Origin: Vondammii sp040505895
Lineage (GTDB): Bacteria > Pseudomonadota > Gammaproteobacteria > Chromatiales > Chromatiaceae
Length of the DNA: 64,000 bases
Direction of reading: 5' to 3'
Assembly: GCA_040505895.1 (NCBI GenBank)
Contig: JBEVXU010000012.1
Span: 186,001 to 250,000 of the forward strand
This document shows, one piece after another, positions 9,569-18,211 of the stretch. Position numbers and translations under genes: made by a program. The notes under the pieces were generated by a model that worked only from the letters and a program-made list of their open reading frames with translations, was not told where the DNA came from and made no database searches. Each line of letters starts with the position of its first letter. The stretch's first letter is position 1.

Positions 9569-10684
9569 TCAACCTGCGATAGCAATCTTAATCCTGTCGC
9601 AAATCCATTCTACTTGTGAAATTTCTAGCGAAGCGGATGACGGAAGACTCAATCCCTGCCTTGAAAGTCGCTCAGCAACAACAAATCTCCTACTCTCATC
9701 TTCATTTTGGTACATCGGAAGCTCATGCATCGGCACAAAAAAGGGGCGGGTCTCTATGCCATGCTCTGCCAGTTCGGATGCAAGCTCATCCCGGCTGATA
9801 TCTATTTTCTCACCGAGCACCAGCGAGTTCATCCAGTACACATTACGGGCCCAGGGCATTTCCGGTTGTACAGACACCTCAGCCACTCCACTGAGGCAAC
9901 GTGCATACGCATCGGCGACTTCCCGGCGTCTTGCCAAGTGCCACTCAATCTTCTCCAACTGTCCAACACCGATAGCTGCAGCTATATTCGTCAGCCGGTA
10001 GTTGTAACCAATCACTGTAAACCAGTATCTACGTTCCGGGTCCATACCCTGCCCCCGAAGGAGCCGGACGTCAGATGCAATGTGCTCATTATTGGTTACA
10101 ACCATCCCCCCCTCACCAGTGGTCAGAACCTTGTTGCCGTAGAAACTGAAAGTACCGATATCACCAATGGCACCGACGGGTCGCCCCTTGTACTGAGCAC
10201 CGTGCGCCTCCGCAGCATCTTCTATCACAGCAATATCATGTCGCCGTGCTATAGCCATTACCGAATCCATGTCTACGGGATGACCATACAGGTGAACCGC
10301 GATTATCGCCTTGGTATTCTCGGTTATCTGGCCCTCGATCAACTCCACATCCATGTTCCATGTCTCGTTTTCGGAATCGATAAATACCGGTTTCGCTCCA
10401 CAATACGCTACAGCATTGGCTGTCGAGACAAAGGTCAGCGTCGGAACAATCACTTCGTCCCCAGGTCCCACGCCAAGTGCCAGTAACGCCAAGTGAAGTG
10501 CAACGGTACCGTTGGAACAGGAAACTGCGTGTTCAGCCGCACAAAGCTGGCCGAACCCATCCTCGAATTTCTTGATGTATTTCCCATTGGAAGATATCCA
10601 ATTTGAATCGAGACAATCCATCACATAGTGCCTCTCATTGCCCACCAAGGCAGGCTCTGCAACGGGAATAGATATATCTTTCAC
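9569..10684 (-). CDS. per: GDP-perosamine synthase (DegT/DnrJ/EryC1 aminotransferase)
   Basis: A PLP-dependent sugar aminotransferase that should convert GDP-4-keto-6-deoxymannose to GDP-perosamine in the cytoplasm. The PLP lysine lies in SFYGNKVLTTGEGGMVVT (about residue 185 from the GTG start). CLDSNWISSNGKYIKKFE near 25, SNGTVALHLALLALG near 60 and PTLTFVSTANAVAY near 82 are arranged as in RfbE/Per proteins. The open frame extends to 10714, but a GTG at 10684 gives a 4-bp GTGA overlap with the preceding gene and starts just before the conserved ISIPVAEP, so I prefer it. It is the last gene of the exporter operon. The immediate precursor enzyme (Gmd) is not in the window. Related 4-amino-sugar synthases for dTDP or UDP sugars are the main alternative. 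Confidence 0.85.
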   Translation of the reverse strand: MKDISIPVAEPALVGNERHYVMDCLDSNWISSNGKYIKKFEDGFGQLCAAEHAVSCSNGTVALHLALLALGVGPGDEVIVPTLTFVSTANAVAYCGAKPVFIDSENETWNMDVELIEGQITENTKAIIAVHLYGHPVDMDSVMAIARRHDIAVIEDAAEAHGAQYKGRPVGAIGDIGTFSFYGNKVLTTGEGGMVVTNNEHIASDVRLLRGQGMDPERRYWFTVIGYNYRLTNIAAAIGVGQLEKIEWHLARRREVADAYARCLSGVAEVSVQPEMPWARNVYWMNSLVLGEKIDISRDELASELAEHGIETRPFFVPMHELPMYQNEDESRRFVVAERLSRQGLSLPSSASLEISQVEWICDRIKIAIAG

Positions 10685-12024
10685 GAGCTGGCACCCACTT
10701 TCATCCAGTTCCAATTCAGCAATTCTTTATCTTCCGTGTTCAATGGCATTCGTGCGGCACGCCTGTAGACTGCTCGATATGCCTTTGCGGTACGCTCCCA
10801 ACTAAAACATGCCAGCCGATTGCTGCCCCGTTCGGTCAGTTGCCTTCTGAATGGTTCATCAGTCGTCATCCGAAGAATAGTATCGGCGATTTCCTCAACT
10901 GAGAGTGCGTCAAACAGAAGTGCCCCATCGCCGACCTGCTCCGGCAGTGAAGTCACTGTCGAACATGCCACGGGAACCTCTTCCTGCCACGCTTCAAACA
11001 CGGGCCCACATGAGGCCTCAAATAGAGTGGGCGCAATCACAAATTGCGCCAGGCGGTAGAGGGACTTCAGGTGTTCTTCCGGAACAAAGCCCAAAAAATG
11101 TACTTGGCTCTGCAACTCAAGTTCTTCAATGGTTGACTGAATACGTTCCCAATACTGGTTGTGCTGGAAGCCCGTGCATACCAGGTTGACCACTCGGCCA
11201 TCACGCTCCCTGACAAGTGCCAGTGCCTGGAGAAGCCGAATATGATTTTTATGCTCCCATGTCATTGCCGGGTAGAAGGCATAATCCTCCGTGAGGCCGT
11301 AAATACTCCTGACTTCCTCCAATACTTCAGGCGTTGACTCCCCGTATGCTTGGGTTGGCGCCGCCCAAGGTATTACTTGAACCTTATCTTCATGAACACC
11401 GTAATGATGCAAGACATCGCTCTTGACCCAATCAGACGCAACCACCACCGTTTTCGAAAAACGGCAACCTGCCGGATAGATTGCTTCGCGCCTGGCGATA
11501 TCACTGGCGTTGAAAAACTCGGGGTAGTGAAGATGTTGCAGATCATGAGGGTTGTATACAGTGGGAAGTGCGCAGATCTCGTACTCTTGAAAGGGAAAAT
11601 GAACCACTTGGCAACCGAGCCCTTCCCACAAGCCATCGGACACGGGAACATTCCACCACAGTTGCCTTTTGCTCGACCACAGCTGCCTTTCGATCAACCC
11701 CAACTGCCTTTCGATTCTCTCCATCCCAGGACACAGCAGGCGGCGAATCCCTTGCACCAGCGGCCGCAACGCATCATCCAACCACCCTATCTTCCCGGAC
11801 ACCTGATCATCTTGTGCACTGGATGGAACCGTGACTATTTGCTGATTAGGGCCTAAGTAGGGCTCAAGCCAAGAGGTATTACCCTCGGTCATAACGATTA
11901 GATACTCTTCGTCACCATCATTCAATTTACCCAAGGCTGCGACCAGGGCGATCAGAAACGAACTGACCCCCCCTACTCCTGTAGCAGGATCCAACTGGGC
12001 ATTAATAGCAATACGAAGAGTCAC
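10681..12024 (-). CDS. family 4 glycosyltransferase
   Basis: A 447-residue GT4 enzyme. The donor-binding half has FYPAMTWEHKNHIRLLQALA near residue 250 and an EX7E-like region ASCGPVFEAWQEEVPVACST near 340. An Arg/Gln-rich segment near 95-120 contains short repeated phrases (three variants of ERQL/KRQL) that are not part of the usual fold. The GTG start overlaps the formyltransferase stop as GTGA, and its own stop overlaps the per start. It is a candidate perosaminyltransferase because it lies between the two perosamine-modifying genes; this is inference. Confidence 0.82.
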   Translation of the reverse strand: MTLRIAINAQLDPATGVGGVSSFLIALVAALGKLNDGDEEYLIVMTEGNTSWLEPYLGPNQQIVTVPSSAQDDQVSGKIGWLDDALRPLVQGIRRLLCPGMERIERQLGLIERQLWSSKRQLWWNVPVSDGLWEGLGCQVVHFPFQEYEICALPTVYNPHDLQHLHYPEFFNASDIARREAIYPAGCRFSKTVVVASDWVKSDVLHHYGVHEDKVQVIPWAAPTQAYGESTPEVLEEVRSIYGLTEDYAFYPAMTWEHKNHIRLLQALALVRERDGRVVNLVCTGFQHNQYWERIQSTIEELELQSQVHFLGFVPEEHLKSLYRLAQFVIAPTLFEASCGPVFEAWQEEVPVACSTVTSLPEQVGDGALLFDALSVEEIADTILRMTTDEPFRRQLTERGSNRLACFSWERTAKAYRAVYRRAARMPLNTEDKELLNWNWMKVGASS

Positions 12025-12818
12025 GCCTGCTTCACCGTTTCATTCCGCGGCCCGACAAGGGACCGGTAGCTCTCGAGGGTATCGATCTCCAGCTCTTGAC
12101 CATCCTCCAACCTGACGATTGCGCCTCGAAAGGGTGGAAAATACATCGCCCTTATGAAGCGATCTATCCTTGCTTCGTCCCAATTGGGGTCAATCACACC
12201 CTCGAACGGAACTTTGCGCGAAAAGTAACTCCCCTCTCCTTGCTGCGGCGTTCCCTGAACTCCATTAGCCACCATATCAACCACATCACCAAACTCCTTC
12301 ATGGCTTCATGAATAACCCGGTGGTACAGCGAATATGCGGTGTCGTCATGATTGACGCACAATTCCTGCTGCAAAAGGACGTCCCCTTCATCGACCTTTT
12401 CATTCATATAGTGATAGGTGTACCCACCAAGATTCTCGCCATTAAATATGATCCAGGGAGCGGAGAAGGCACCCCGGTACCTTGGCAATAATGAGGGATG
12501 GAGATTGACCGCCCCCCGGGAAGGAAGAGAGAGCACCCGTACCGGAAAAATCTCCCGGTAATAGAGGGAGAAAATCGCATCCGGGGAAAAAACTTTAATC
12601 CACTCATAAGCCTCATCGGACTTAGCCGGCGCAGTGCACAATTCGATACCATGAATTCCTGCATAGTCGATTAGCGCCCCATTGCGCGAGTCACGATGGC
12701 TCAGTAGCGCTATCTGTTCTGGCCGGTATCCCTTCGCAAACAACACGTCCAGTGCACGGATACCGGGTGAATAGTATGCGGTCAACAAGATTTTCATAGC
12801 CTGATGCTGCACACCCAT
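12021..12818 (-). CDS. GDP-perosamine N-formyltransferase (WbkC-like)
   Basis: A 265-residue formyl transferase with the Fmt/PurN-type fold that should use N10-formyltetrahydrofolate. The catalytic triad is visible: N105 and H107 in NLHPSLLPRYRG and D143 in VDEGDVLLQ. The C-terminal block GVIDPNWDEARIDRFIRAMY resembles that of the Brucella O-antigen enzyme WbkC, and the length is similar, unlike the longer tRNA enzyme Fmt. Together with per in the same operon this indicates N-formylation of perosamine. The ATG at 12818 has GAGGA 11 bases upstream; an internal ATG at 12797 just before MKILLTAYY is an alternative start. Confidence 0.85.
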   Translation of the reverse strand: MGVQHQAMKILLTAYYSPGIRALDVLFAKGYRPEQIALLSHRDSRNGALIDYAGIHGIELCTAPAKSDEAYEWIKVFSPDAIFSLYYREIFPVRVLSLPSRGAVNLHPSLLPRYRGAFSAPWIIFNGENLGGYTYHYMNEKVDEGDVLLQQELCVNHDDTAYSLYHRVIHEAMKEFGDVVDMVANGVQGTPQQGEGSYFSRKVPFEGVIDPNWDEARIDRFIRAMYFPPFRGAIVRLEDGQELEIDTLESYRSLVGPRNETVKQA

Positions 12819-12822
12819 ATCA

Positions 12823-13755
12823 TTAAAAATCCTCTAGCCTGTTCTCACGGGTGTTATACACCGCGAGTCCCCTGATATCCTCAAGCGCGACCTCACCACT
12901 CTGGAAAGTGAGATCGCCGTCTGCATTGCGATGCTCCCTGAAGCGGCACTGCACATAACCCTGCGCTACACTCACTACAGGCAGATCACCAACCCTGTCA
13001 TTTCTTACAAAATAGGCGTTATTTCCAGCACTATTAGAGCCTATGAAGGCGTAACCCTTCTTCTGTGCCAGATCACATAGTGCGGTAAGCGAACTCCCCG
13101 CAAACAGCCCGCTAAAGTGAGCAGCGTATCGGTCAAAATCAGGGCCATACGGGACGGTGATCGCGCGCTCCGCACCAAACAGACTATTGTATTCAACGAT
13201 GACTATCTCCGGCGTCACCACCTCAATGGCTTTCCAGATCCAATAGTCGTTTCCGTCCACATCAATATGAAGAATGCCAATATCACCTGAAATCGATTCT
13301 CTCTCTATCAGAGTATTGATGTTTTCCGAGGTAATAAATGCCTGCTTGGCGGTCAGATCGTGTCTCCAGTAATACCACTCAGACTGAATTGTGGTGATAT
13401 TTTGTGGGGAAGAATCCATCACCAAACCACGCCAATTATCATTCACTAACAAAAATCGAGTATTCGACTCACGATAATTTCCGCATCCAAATTCAATAAA
13501 TGTATCATTTTGTACACCGATATGGGAGATAAGGTACTGGATGATCCCATCATCTCCCCATTGGGAAAAAATCTTAAACTCGACTTTACGCAGATCATTT
13601 ATTACACCGACATCCCAACACCGAGAAGCCAGAAGTTTCCCAATAGATAAGCTTATTGAATCAAGATCTCGGATATCGCTTATCTCTCCCTTCATCTCGG
13701 CACGTATCGAACGTTCCCGTTTCCAGAAATCAAATTGCCGCCCAAATATTTTCAT
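12823..13755 (-). CDS. FkbM-like putative methyltransferase
   Basis: A 310-residue protein of unclear function. The segment TFIEFGCGNYRESNTRFL near residue 88 has a SAM-motif-I-like glycine-rich loop, followed by WRGLVMDSSPQN and GILHIDVDGNDYWIWKAI near 175. These resemble the FkbM-type methyltransferase layout and occur in uncharacterised proteins of polysaccharide clusters. It stands 32 bp downstream of the kinase-methyltransferase gene and 4 bp upstream of the formyltransferase, so it belongs to the operon. A modifying methyltransferase is plausible but not proven. Confidence 0.6.
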   Translation of the reverse strand: MKIFGRQFDFWKRERSIRAEMKGEISDIRDLDSISLSIGKLLASRCWDVGVINDLRKVEFKIFSQWGDDGIIQYLISHIGVQNDTFIEFGCGNYRESNTRFLLVNDNWRGLVMDSSPQNITTIQSEWYYWRHDLTAKQAFITSENINTLIERESISGDIGILHIDVDGNDYWIWKAIEVVTPEIVIVEYNSLFGAERAITVPYGPDFDRYAAHFSGLFAGSSLTALCDLAQKKGYAFIGSNSAGNNAYFVRNDRVGDLPVVSVAQGYVQCRFREHRNADGDLTFQSGEVALEDIRGLAVYNTRENRLEDF

Positions 13756-13787
13756 TCAAACCTATTTAAACCCTAATCATTTAGCAG

Positions 13788-15143
13788 TTAATGGAAATTT
13801 TCAGAAGTAGAAATATCATATTTCAACAGATACAGCATACTCCTCTTTAGGCCATCTTCATTCATATCAACTTTATGTGATAGATACCATTTCTTGCGTT
13901 GAAAATAGTTCAAGAAATTCTGCTGAGAATAATCTGGAGGGATTTCTACAGACCACTCGCGCACGTGAACGTCTTCAGGATCTACGTATTCTATGATTAT
14001 TCCAGATACGCTGTATAGCATGCAGATATCACAGAACAACTCCACCGGGAATCTTTGTACGAGGCAGAGATGATGAACAAGTCCTAGCGCAAGAACCAGG
14101 TCACTACGGAATCTGGAAAAGGAATCTCTACCACATAAGCCTAGTCCATAACGTGGCGTAGGCTGACAAAAATCCATCCATACAGATATTATCGTCAGTT
14201 GTTTTTTCCAGGCCAGATTAAAACAATTATCAACACAAGCCTCTTCATAATCGAAGGCAACCACATCAGCCCCAAAGGAAGCAGCCATCTCGGAATAGAA
14301 TCCCTTATTTGCTGCACAATCCAATACCTTTTCCGGCCGCATTTCTGTAAGAACATCAAATATAAATTTCTGCTTTGTTGTCACGGGGTATATAGCTTCA
14401 CCAACACCGTGGTTCTGCTCATAATCCACCCACCGACCGCCTGCCATTTCTTTTGGCTGCTTGCATTCCAACCACATATAAATGCCTGACAATATCTCGC
14501 CAACCGACCGCCCCTTGCGGTGCAGGGAAAAAATCCTGCCCCATATCCATTTCTTTAACACAGCCGATTGAAATACCATGATTCCAAAGCCAGCCAAGTG
14601 TTCCCGCCTATACAGTTTTGAAAACCGTCTCCATCGACTGGAAGACAACCATATAGGCACAACAAAATAAGTATAGAATTCGTTCAACCAAGCCTTAACA
14701 TCAATCTCATCTTGTGTTAGTGAACCAAAATCTATGAACTTCACATCACCCTTACCTAACATAATATTCCAGGGATGTGCGTCCTTTACAAAAACTCCCC
14801 GACGAGATAGCTCCATTACCAATTTGATAAATGATACGGCCATTTTCCAATGCATATGATCCGTACTTTCCACGGGATGAGTATCAAATGGTAGTCGGCG
14901 GTGCTCTAGCACCAATGGCGCACCCACTACTGCCAGATCATCGGCGACCCAAGTTTCAATAAGACCCGCACGAAACATGCCTTCAATCCAAGGCTGCTTT
15001 AATAATTGCGTGTAAAACTTAGCTTGTGATACATCATAAATCACCCTCAATACACGGCCCTGATAGTAGAAAACGCGACCTGACGCATCTACAATTGATT
15101 CACTGACAATATCCAGATCAGCTATTTCAAGAAGTTTTGTCAC
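13788..15143 (-). CDS. kinase-like domain fused to SAM methyltransferase (possible chain terminator)
   Basis: About 451 residues with two domains. The N-terminal half is kinase-like: a catalytic-loop signature DAHPWNIML near 121-129 and a metal-binding DFG in KFIDFGSL near 138-140. The C-terminal half (about 255-440) is a class I methyltransferase with motif I VLDCAANKGFYSEMAA near 273-288. The gene overlaps the 3' end of wzt. In E. coli O8/O9a the chain terminator WbdD also combines a methyltransferase and a kinase and works with a Wzt that has a C-terminal domain, so a similar role is attractive, though the domain order is reversed and I see no coiled coil. NoeA-type proteins are an alternative. 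GTG at 15143 or TTG at 15146 are the possible starts. Confidence 0.68.
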   Translation of the reverse strand: MTKLLEIADLDIVSESIVDASGRVFYYQGRVLRVIYDVSQAKFYTQLLKQPWIEGMFRAGLIETWVADDLAVVGAPLVLEHRRLPFDTHPVESTDHMHWKMAVSFIKLVMELSRRGVFVKDAHPWNIMLGKGDVKFIDFGSLTQDEIDVKAWLNEFYTYFVVPIWLSSSRWRRFSKLYRREHLAGFGIMVFQSAVLKKWIWGRIFSLHRKGRSVGEILSGIYMWLECKQPKEMAGGRWVDYEQNHGVGEAIYPVTTKQKFIFDVLTEMRPEKVLDCAANKGFYSEMAASFGADVVAFDYEEACVDNCFNLAWKKQLTIISVWMDFCQPTPRYGLGLCGRDSFSRFRSDLVLALGLVHHLCLVQRFPVELFCDICMLYSVSGIIIEYVDPEDVHVREWSVEIPPDYSQQNFLNYFQRKKWYLSHKVDMNEDGLKRSMLYLLKYDISTSENFH

Positions 15144-16407
15144 CAATGCTCCATTTGTGCTTAACCATAAACTTCACTAACTTGGTATCAGAATTAGTAT
15201 AGAAACGACCTGATCCAAAATAATCTGAAGGATAAAAATTAATATATGCCGCTCGTGTCACATAATCCTCCATTCCACCTTGCTGTAATATTGCGATGTT
15301 AATGAAATAGCTACCAGGCATTATCGGAACCAATTCAGTTATACAGTGAATCGATACATCACCCTCTCCAATGATAAGTTCGTCCCCCAGAAGATTTGAG
15401 TCGAACCTCATGATGCCGACGTTCATAAAATCATAGACACCAATAATTACCCTTACACCTGTGCGAATCCGGGAATTAAGTCGAAGATGAAAGTTGATTG
15501 CCGAACCAACTAAAAATCCATCGCTATCATTCTCTCCATCTGACGAAATCACGACTTCCCTTAGCCTTACGTTACCGTTGCCTTGTCGATCCGTACGGGA
15601 ACCCAAGGGACAACGACTACTATCATGGGTTGACTTGATATATATCTTGATTGTTTCCGCCACATCACCACGATGCGCCACCCTTCCCTGATTAAGCAGG
15701 ACTCCTTTGGTGCAAAGGTTCTCCACTGCCGACATATTGTGACTAACGAAAAGCACAGTGCGCCCTTGACGGGAGACATCTTGCATCTTGCCAAGACATT
15801 TTTTCTGAAACTGCAGGTCGCCTACCGCAAGCACTTCATCAACCACAAGAACCTCTGGCTCCAGATGGGCAGCCACGGCAAATGCAAGCCGAACCAACAT
15901 GCCGGACGAATAGCGCTTAACGGGAGTATCAACAAACTCTTCAATACCTGAAAAGTCCACAATCTCATCAAACTTCTGATCAATCTCTCTTCGATACATC
16001 CCCAGGATTGCACCATTCAGATAGATATTCTCACGCCCTGTCAGTTCTGGATGAAACCCAGTACCTACTTCCAGGAGACTACTCACCCGTCCCTTGATCT
16101 TTATCCGACCTGATGTTGGAGCGGTAATCCTGGACAGGATTTTCAATAATGTGCTTTTGCCTACCCCATTGTTCCCTATGATGCCAAGAATTTCACCCTC
16201 CTTGACTTCCAGATTAATATTCTGCAGTGCCCATATCTCTCCATTCTTGCGATTTCCATGATTCTCGACATCCACCTTCATCAAGGGGTCCGGCTGTCCG
16301 CGCAACTTGGCGAACCAACGGGACACATCCTCCTGTAGTGTTCCCCCACCAATAATCCCCAGCCGGTAGTATTTTGATAAGTTCTCGATTTTAATGACAA
16401 CTGACAT
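15127..16407 (-). CDS. wzt: polysaccharide ABC exporter ATP-binding protein with C-terminal cargo domain
   Basis: A 426-residue Wzt/TagH-type ATPase. The Walker A is GIIGNNGVGKSTLLKI near 75-90, the signature region is RYSSGMLVRLAFAVAAHLEP near 165-185 and the Walker B is VLVVDEVLAVGD. After the ATPase core a second domain (about 285-426) of beta-rich character matches the position of the Wzt carbohydrate-binding domain, which in O8/O9a systems recognises the capped chain end before export. The permease gene lies 26 bp upstream. The extended length, compared with about 250 residues for KpsT-type ATPases, supports an O-antigen-like export system. Confidence 0.9.
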   Translation of the reverse strand: MSVVIKIENLSKYYRLGIIGGGTLQEDVSRWFAKLRGQPDPLMKVDVENHGNRKNGEIWALQNINLEVKEGEILGIIGNNGVGKSTLLKILSRITAPTSGRIKIKGRVSSLLEVGTGFHPELTGRENIYLNGAILGMYRREIDQKFDEIVDFSGIEEFVDTPVKRYSSGMLVRLAFAVAAHLEPEVLVVDEVLAVGDLQFQKKCLGKMQDVSRQGRTVLFVSHNMSAVENLCTKGVLLNQGRVAHRGDVAETIKIYIKSTHDSSRCPLGSRTDRQGNGNVRLREVVISSDGENDSDGFLVGSAINFHLRLNSRIRTGVRVIIGVYDFMNVGIMRFDSNLLGDELIIGEGDVSIHCITELVPIMPGSYFINIAILQQGGMEDYVTRAAYINFYPSDYFGSGRFYTNSDTKLVKFMVKHKWSIGDKTS

Positions 16408-16433
16408 GACTTCAGGATCTCATGACACGGTCA

Positions 16434-17285
16434 CTAAACCGTGTCCATGAAGGTTCTTTCAACCTTATTGAACATAACAATACCCACGAACAGTATTCCA
16501 CTGATAATCAGAAAGCTGTATCCAAGCGAACTGATATCAACCGAACCAGTCCCCAGGTATGCATGGCGAAAAACCTCAACAATTGAGGCGATCGGATTCA
16601 AACCGGCCCAGAAACGCCACTCATCGGGTAGTGCCGAAAGTGGGTAAATAATGGGACTCGCATACATCAGCAGTTGCACGCCAAACCCCACCAAGACCGT
16701 AAGGTCTCTATAGCGGGTGGTCATCGCAGAGATGATGATGCCCAATCCCAAGCTGAATGCGGCCATCATCAATAGCAGCAGGGGTGTAGCCAGCATCCAC
16801 ACGTTGGGTTCGACCTCTGCCCCCTGCCACATGAAATAGATAAGAAAGCAGAGAAACATACAGAACTGGATCGTAAACGCGATTAACTTAGAAAATAGGT
16901 TAGCAACGGGTATCACAAGCCTGGGGAAATAGACCTTTCCAAAGATTGCCGCATTCCCTGTAAAGGTACCTGATGTGGCAGTCAGAACATTAGCGAAATA
17001 TGTCCAGATTACTGTCCCCGACATATAAAAGATAAAGGGTGATACACCATCAGTGGAAATTTTGGCAATCTTGCCAAAAACGATGGTAAACATAATCGTA
17101 GTAAGCAATGGTTGAATAAAATGCCATGCCGGGCCAAGGATCGTTTGCTTGTACTGTGCAACGAAGTCACGATGTACGAATAGATAGATCAAATCTCGGT
17201 ATTGCCAAAGCTCCTTGAGTTTTAAATCAAAAAGTCGGCCATGAGGTTCAATGACTTGAGTCCAATTTGGCTCCTGTGATTTCAT
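16434..17285 (-). CDS. wzm: polysaccharide ABC exporter permease
   Basis: An ABC-2 type membrane protein with a typical N-terminal cytoplasmic region (LWQYRDLIYLFVHRDFVAQY) followed by about six hydrophobic segments spread from residue 55 to 285. It forms the membrane channel with Wzt and moves lipid-linked polysaccharide across the inner membrane. The frame is open to 17312, but the ATG at 17285 overlaps the upstream stop as ATGA and begins right before the conserved region, so I use it. Confidence 0.9.
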   Translation of the reverse strand: MKSQEPNWTQVIEPHGRLFDLKLKELWQYRDLIYLFVHRDFVAQYKQTILGPAWHFIQPLLTTIMFTIVFGKIAKISTDGVSPFIFYMSGTVIWTYFANVLTATSGTFTGNAAIFGKVYFPRLVIPVANLFSKLIAFTIQFCMFLCFLIYFMWQGAEVEPNVWMLATPLLLLMMAAFSLGLGIIISAMTTRYRDLTVLVGFGVQLLMYASPIIYPLSALPDEWRFWAGLNPIASIVEVFRHAYLGTGSVDISSLGYSFLIISGILFVGIVMFNKVERTFMDTV

Positions 17286-17839
17286 GCCAGGACCCCCTCC
17301 GAACGACTCCAAAGAAGGAGTTTTGACTTGTTTGCAAATTCTGGTTCAATATCAATGTACTCCTCATAGCTCAATACGATGACCTGAATCTTCCGGTCGA
17401 TATATCGTTCCGTTTTTGCAACCAGATCATTCAAGTTACCTAGGTCGACATCCCCCACCAACACCAAGTCTATCAAGCCACTGTCTTTACCCATCGCATA
17501 GTCATTGAGTAAAAAGGCTGTTTCCAAGTTTCCCAGCCTCTCAATAATACTTTCCAAAATTCTATCCATTCCAAGGGACTTTCGAACCATGGAATGAAGC
17601 TCTGGAAACAGCGGGTGATGAGTATTCGCCCGGTAATTGATCTGACGTCCGTCTCGCTCACTTTGCAGCAGGCCGGCATCCTTCAATAGACCGAGCTCTT
17701 TATTGACATGCCCTGGCGAGGCACCAAAGTCACTAACTAACTCTCTAAGATAAGTCCTGTTCTCTGCATTCAGAAACAGGCGCATAAGGATGCGAACACG
17801 CATCTTGGAAGTAATAAGGGCATCGAAAAGCTGTTCCAT
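17282..17839 (-). CDS. winged-helix protein with degenerate nucleotidyltransferase-like domain
   Basis: A 185-residue protein. Residues 1-80 form an ArsR-like winged helix: SKMRVRILMRLFLNAENRTY, then ELVSDFGASPGHVNKELGLL as the recognition helix region, then DGRQINYRAN as the wing. Residues 100-165 follow the MNT-type nucleotidyltransferase layout, but the usual GS and DXD residues are missing (LNDYAMGKDSGLIDLVLVG), so catalysis is unlikely. It is the first gene of the exporter operon and its stop overlaps wzm. It may regulate its own operon; that is inference from position and fold. Confidence 0.72.
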   Translation of the reverse strand: MEQLFDALITSKMRVRILMRLFLNAENRTYLRELVSDFGASPGHVNKELGLLKDAGLLQSERDGRQINYRANTHHPLFPELHSMVRKSLGMDRILESIIERLGNLETAFLLNDYAMGKDSGLIDLVLVGDVDLGNLNDLVAKTERYIDRKIQVIVLSYEEYIDIEPEFANKSKLLLWSRSEGVLA

Positions 17840-18178
17840 GCAAACACGATAGTACTTTTTTTTAGAACATCAAGCATTAAATTCCAACAGCGTCACAGAG
17901 CGGCAAAAAATCCTGTTTCGAGGCACCACATACAGTCGCTAAACTGCGCAGCCATGTCTATTTCCTCAGACACCCCCCCTCAGTGGCACAGCAATTAGCC
18001 TCCTGGCGCTCATCACCCTCTGTGCATTGATCTATCTTCCGAGATGAGAGACTCCTTCCAGTACGACGATTCAGTTCATATCAGAGATAACAGCCAAGTA
18101 CACATCGAACTCGACAGCAGCAGGATAATGCGGCAATGGGCTGCTCAGTTTCTTCTTTCCACACTCACTGAGCCCGCC
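17840..18178. promoter_or_regulatory. upstream region of the exporter operon
   Basis: This 339-bp gap should contain the promoter for the minus-strand operon that starts at 17839. I see an AT-rich patch just upstream of the start (17845-17885) but no convincing -35/-10 pair. The rest holds two short plus-strand open frames described separately. Confidence 0.4.
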
Positions 18179-18211
18179 TTAATCATGATCTTGATGCTCA
18201 TTCATTCTTGA
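18044..18211 (+). CDS. possible 55-residue small protein or gene remnant
   Basis: An ATG-led frame of 55 codons runs from 18044 to TGA at 18209-18211. Its ATG overlaps (ATGA) the stop of a preceding short frame that encodes a hydrophobic peptide ending ITLCALIYLPR. That first frame joins the ATG at 17954 only if one C is removed from a run of seven (17973-17979). The last 33 bp overlap the convergent GT2 gene. No family is recognised; this may be a decayed gene or chance. Confidence 0.2.
   Translation: MRDSFQYDDSVHIRDNSQVHIELDSSRIMRQWAAQFLLSTLTEPALIMILMLIHS

Noticed and set aside
9707..10486. A 260-codon plus-strand frame antisense to per
   Set aside because: It is a shadow of a well-conserved aminotransferase; its product shows no domain and is unusually rich in His, Ser and Arg.
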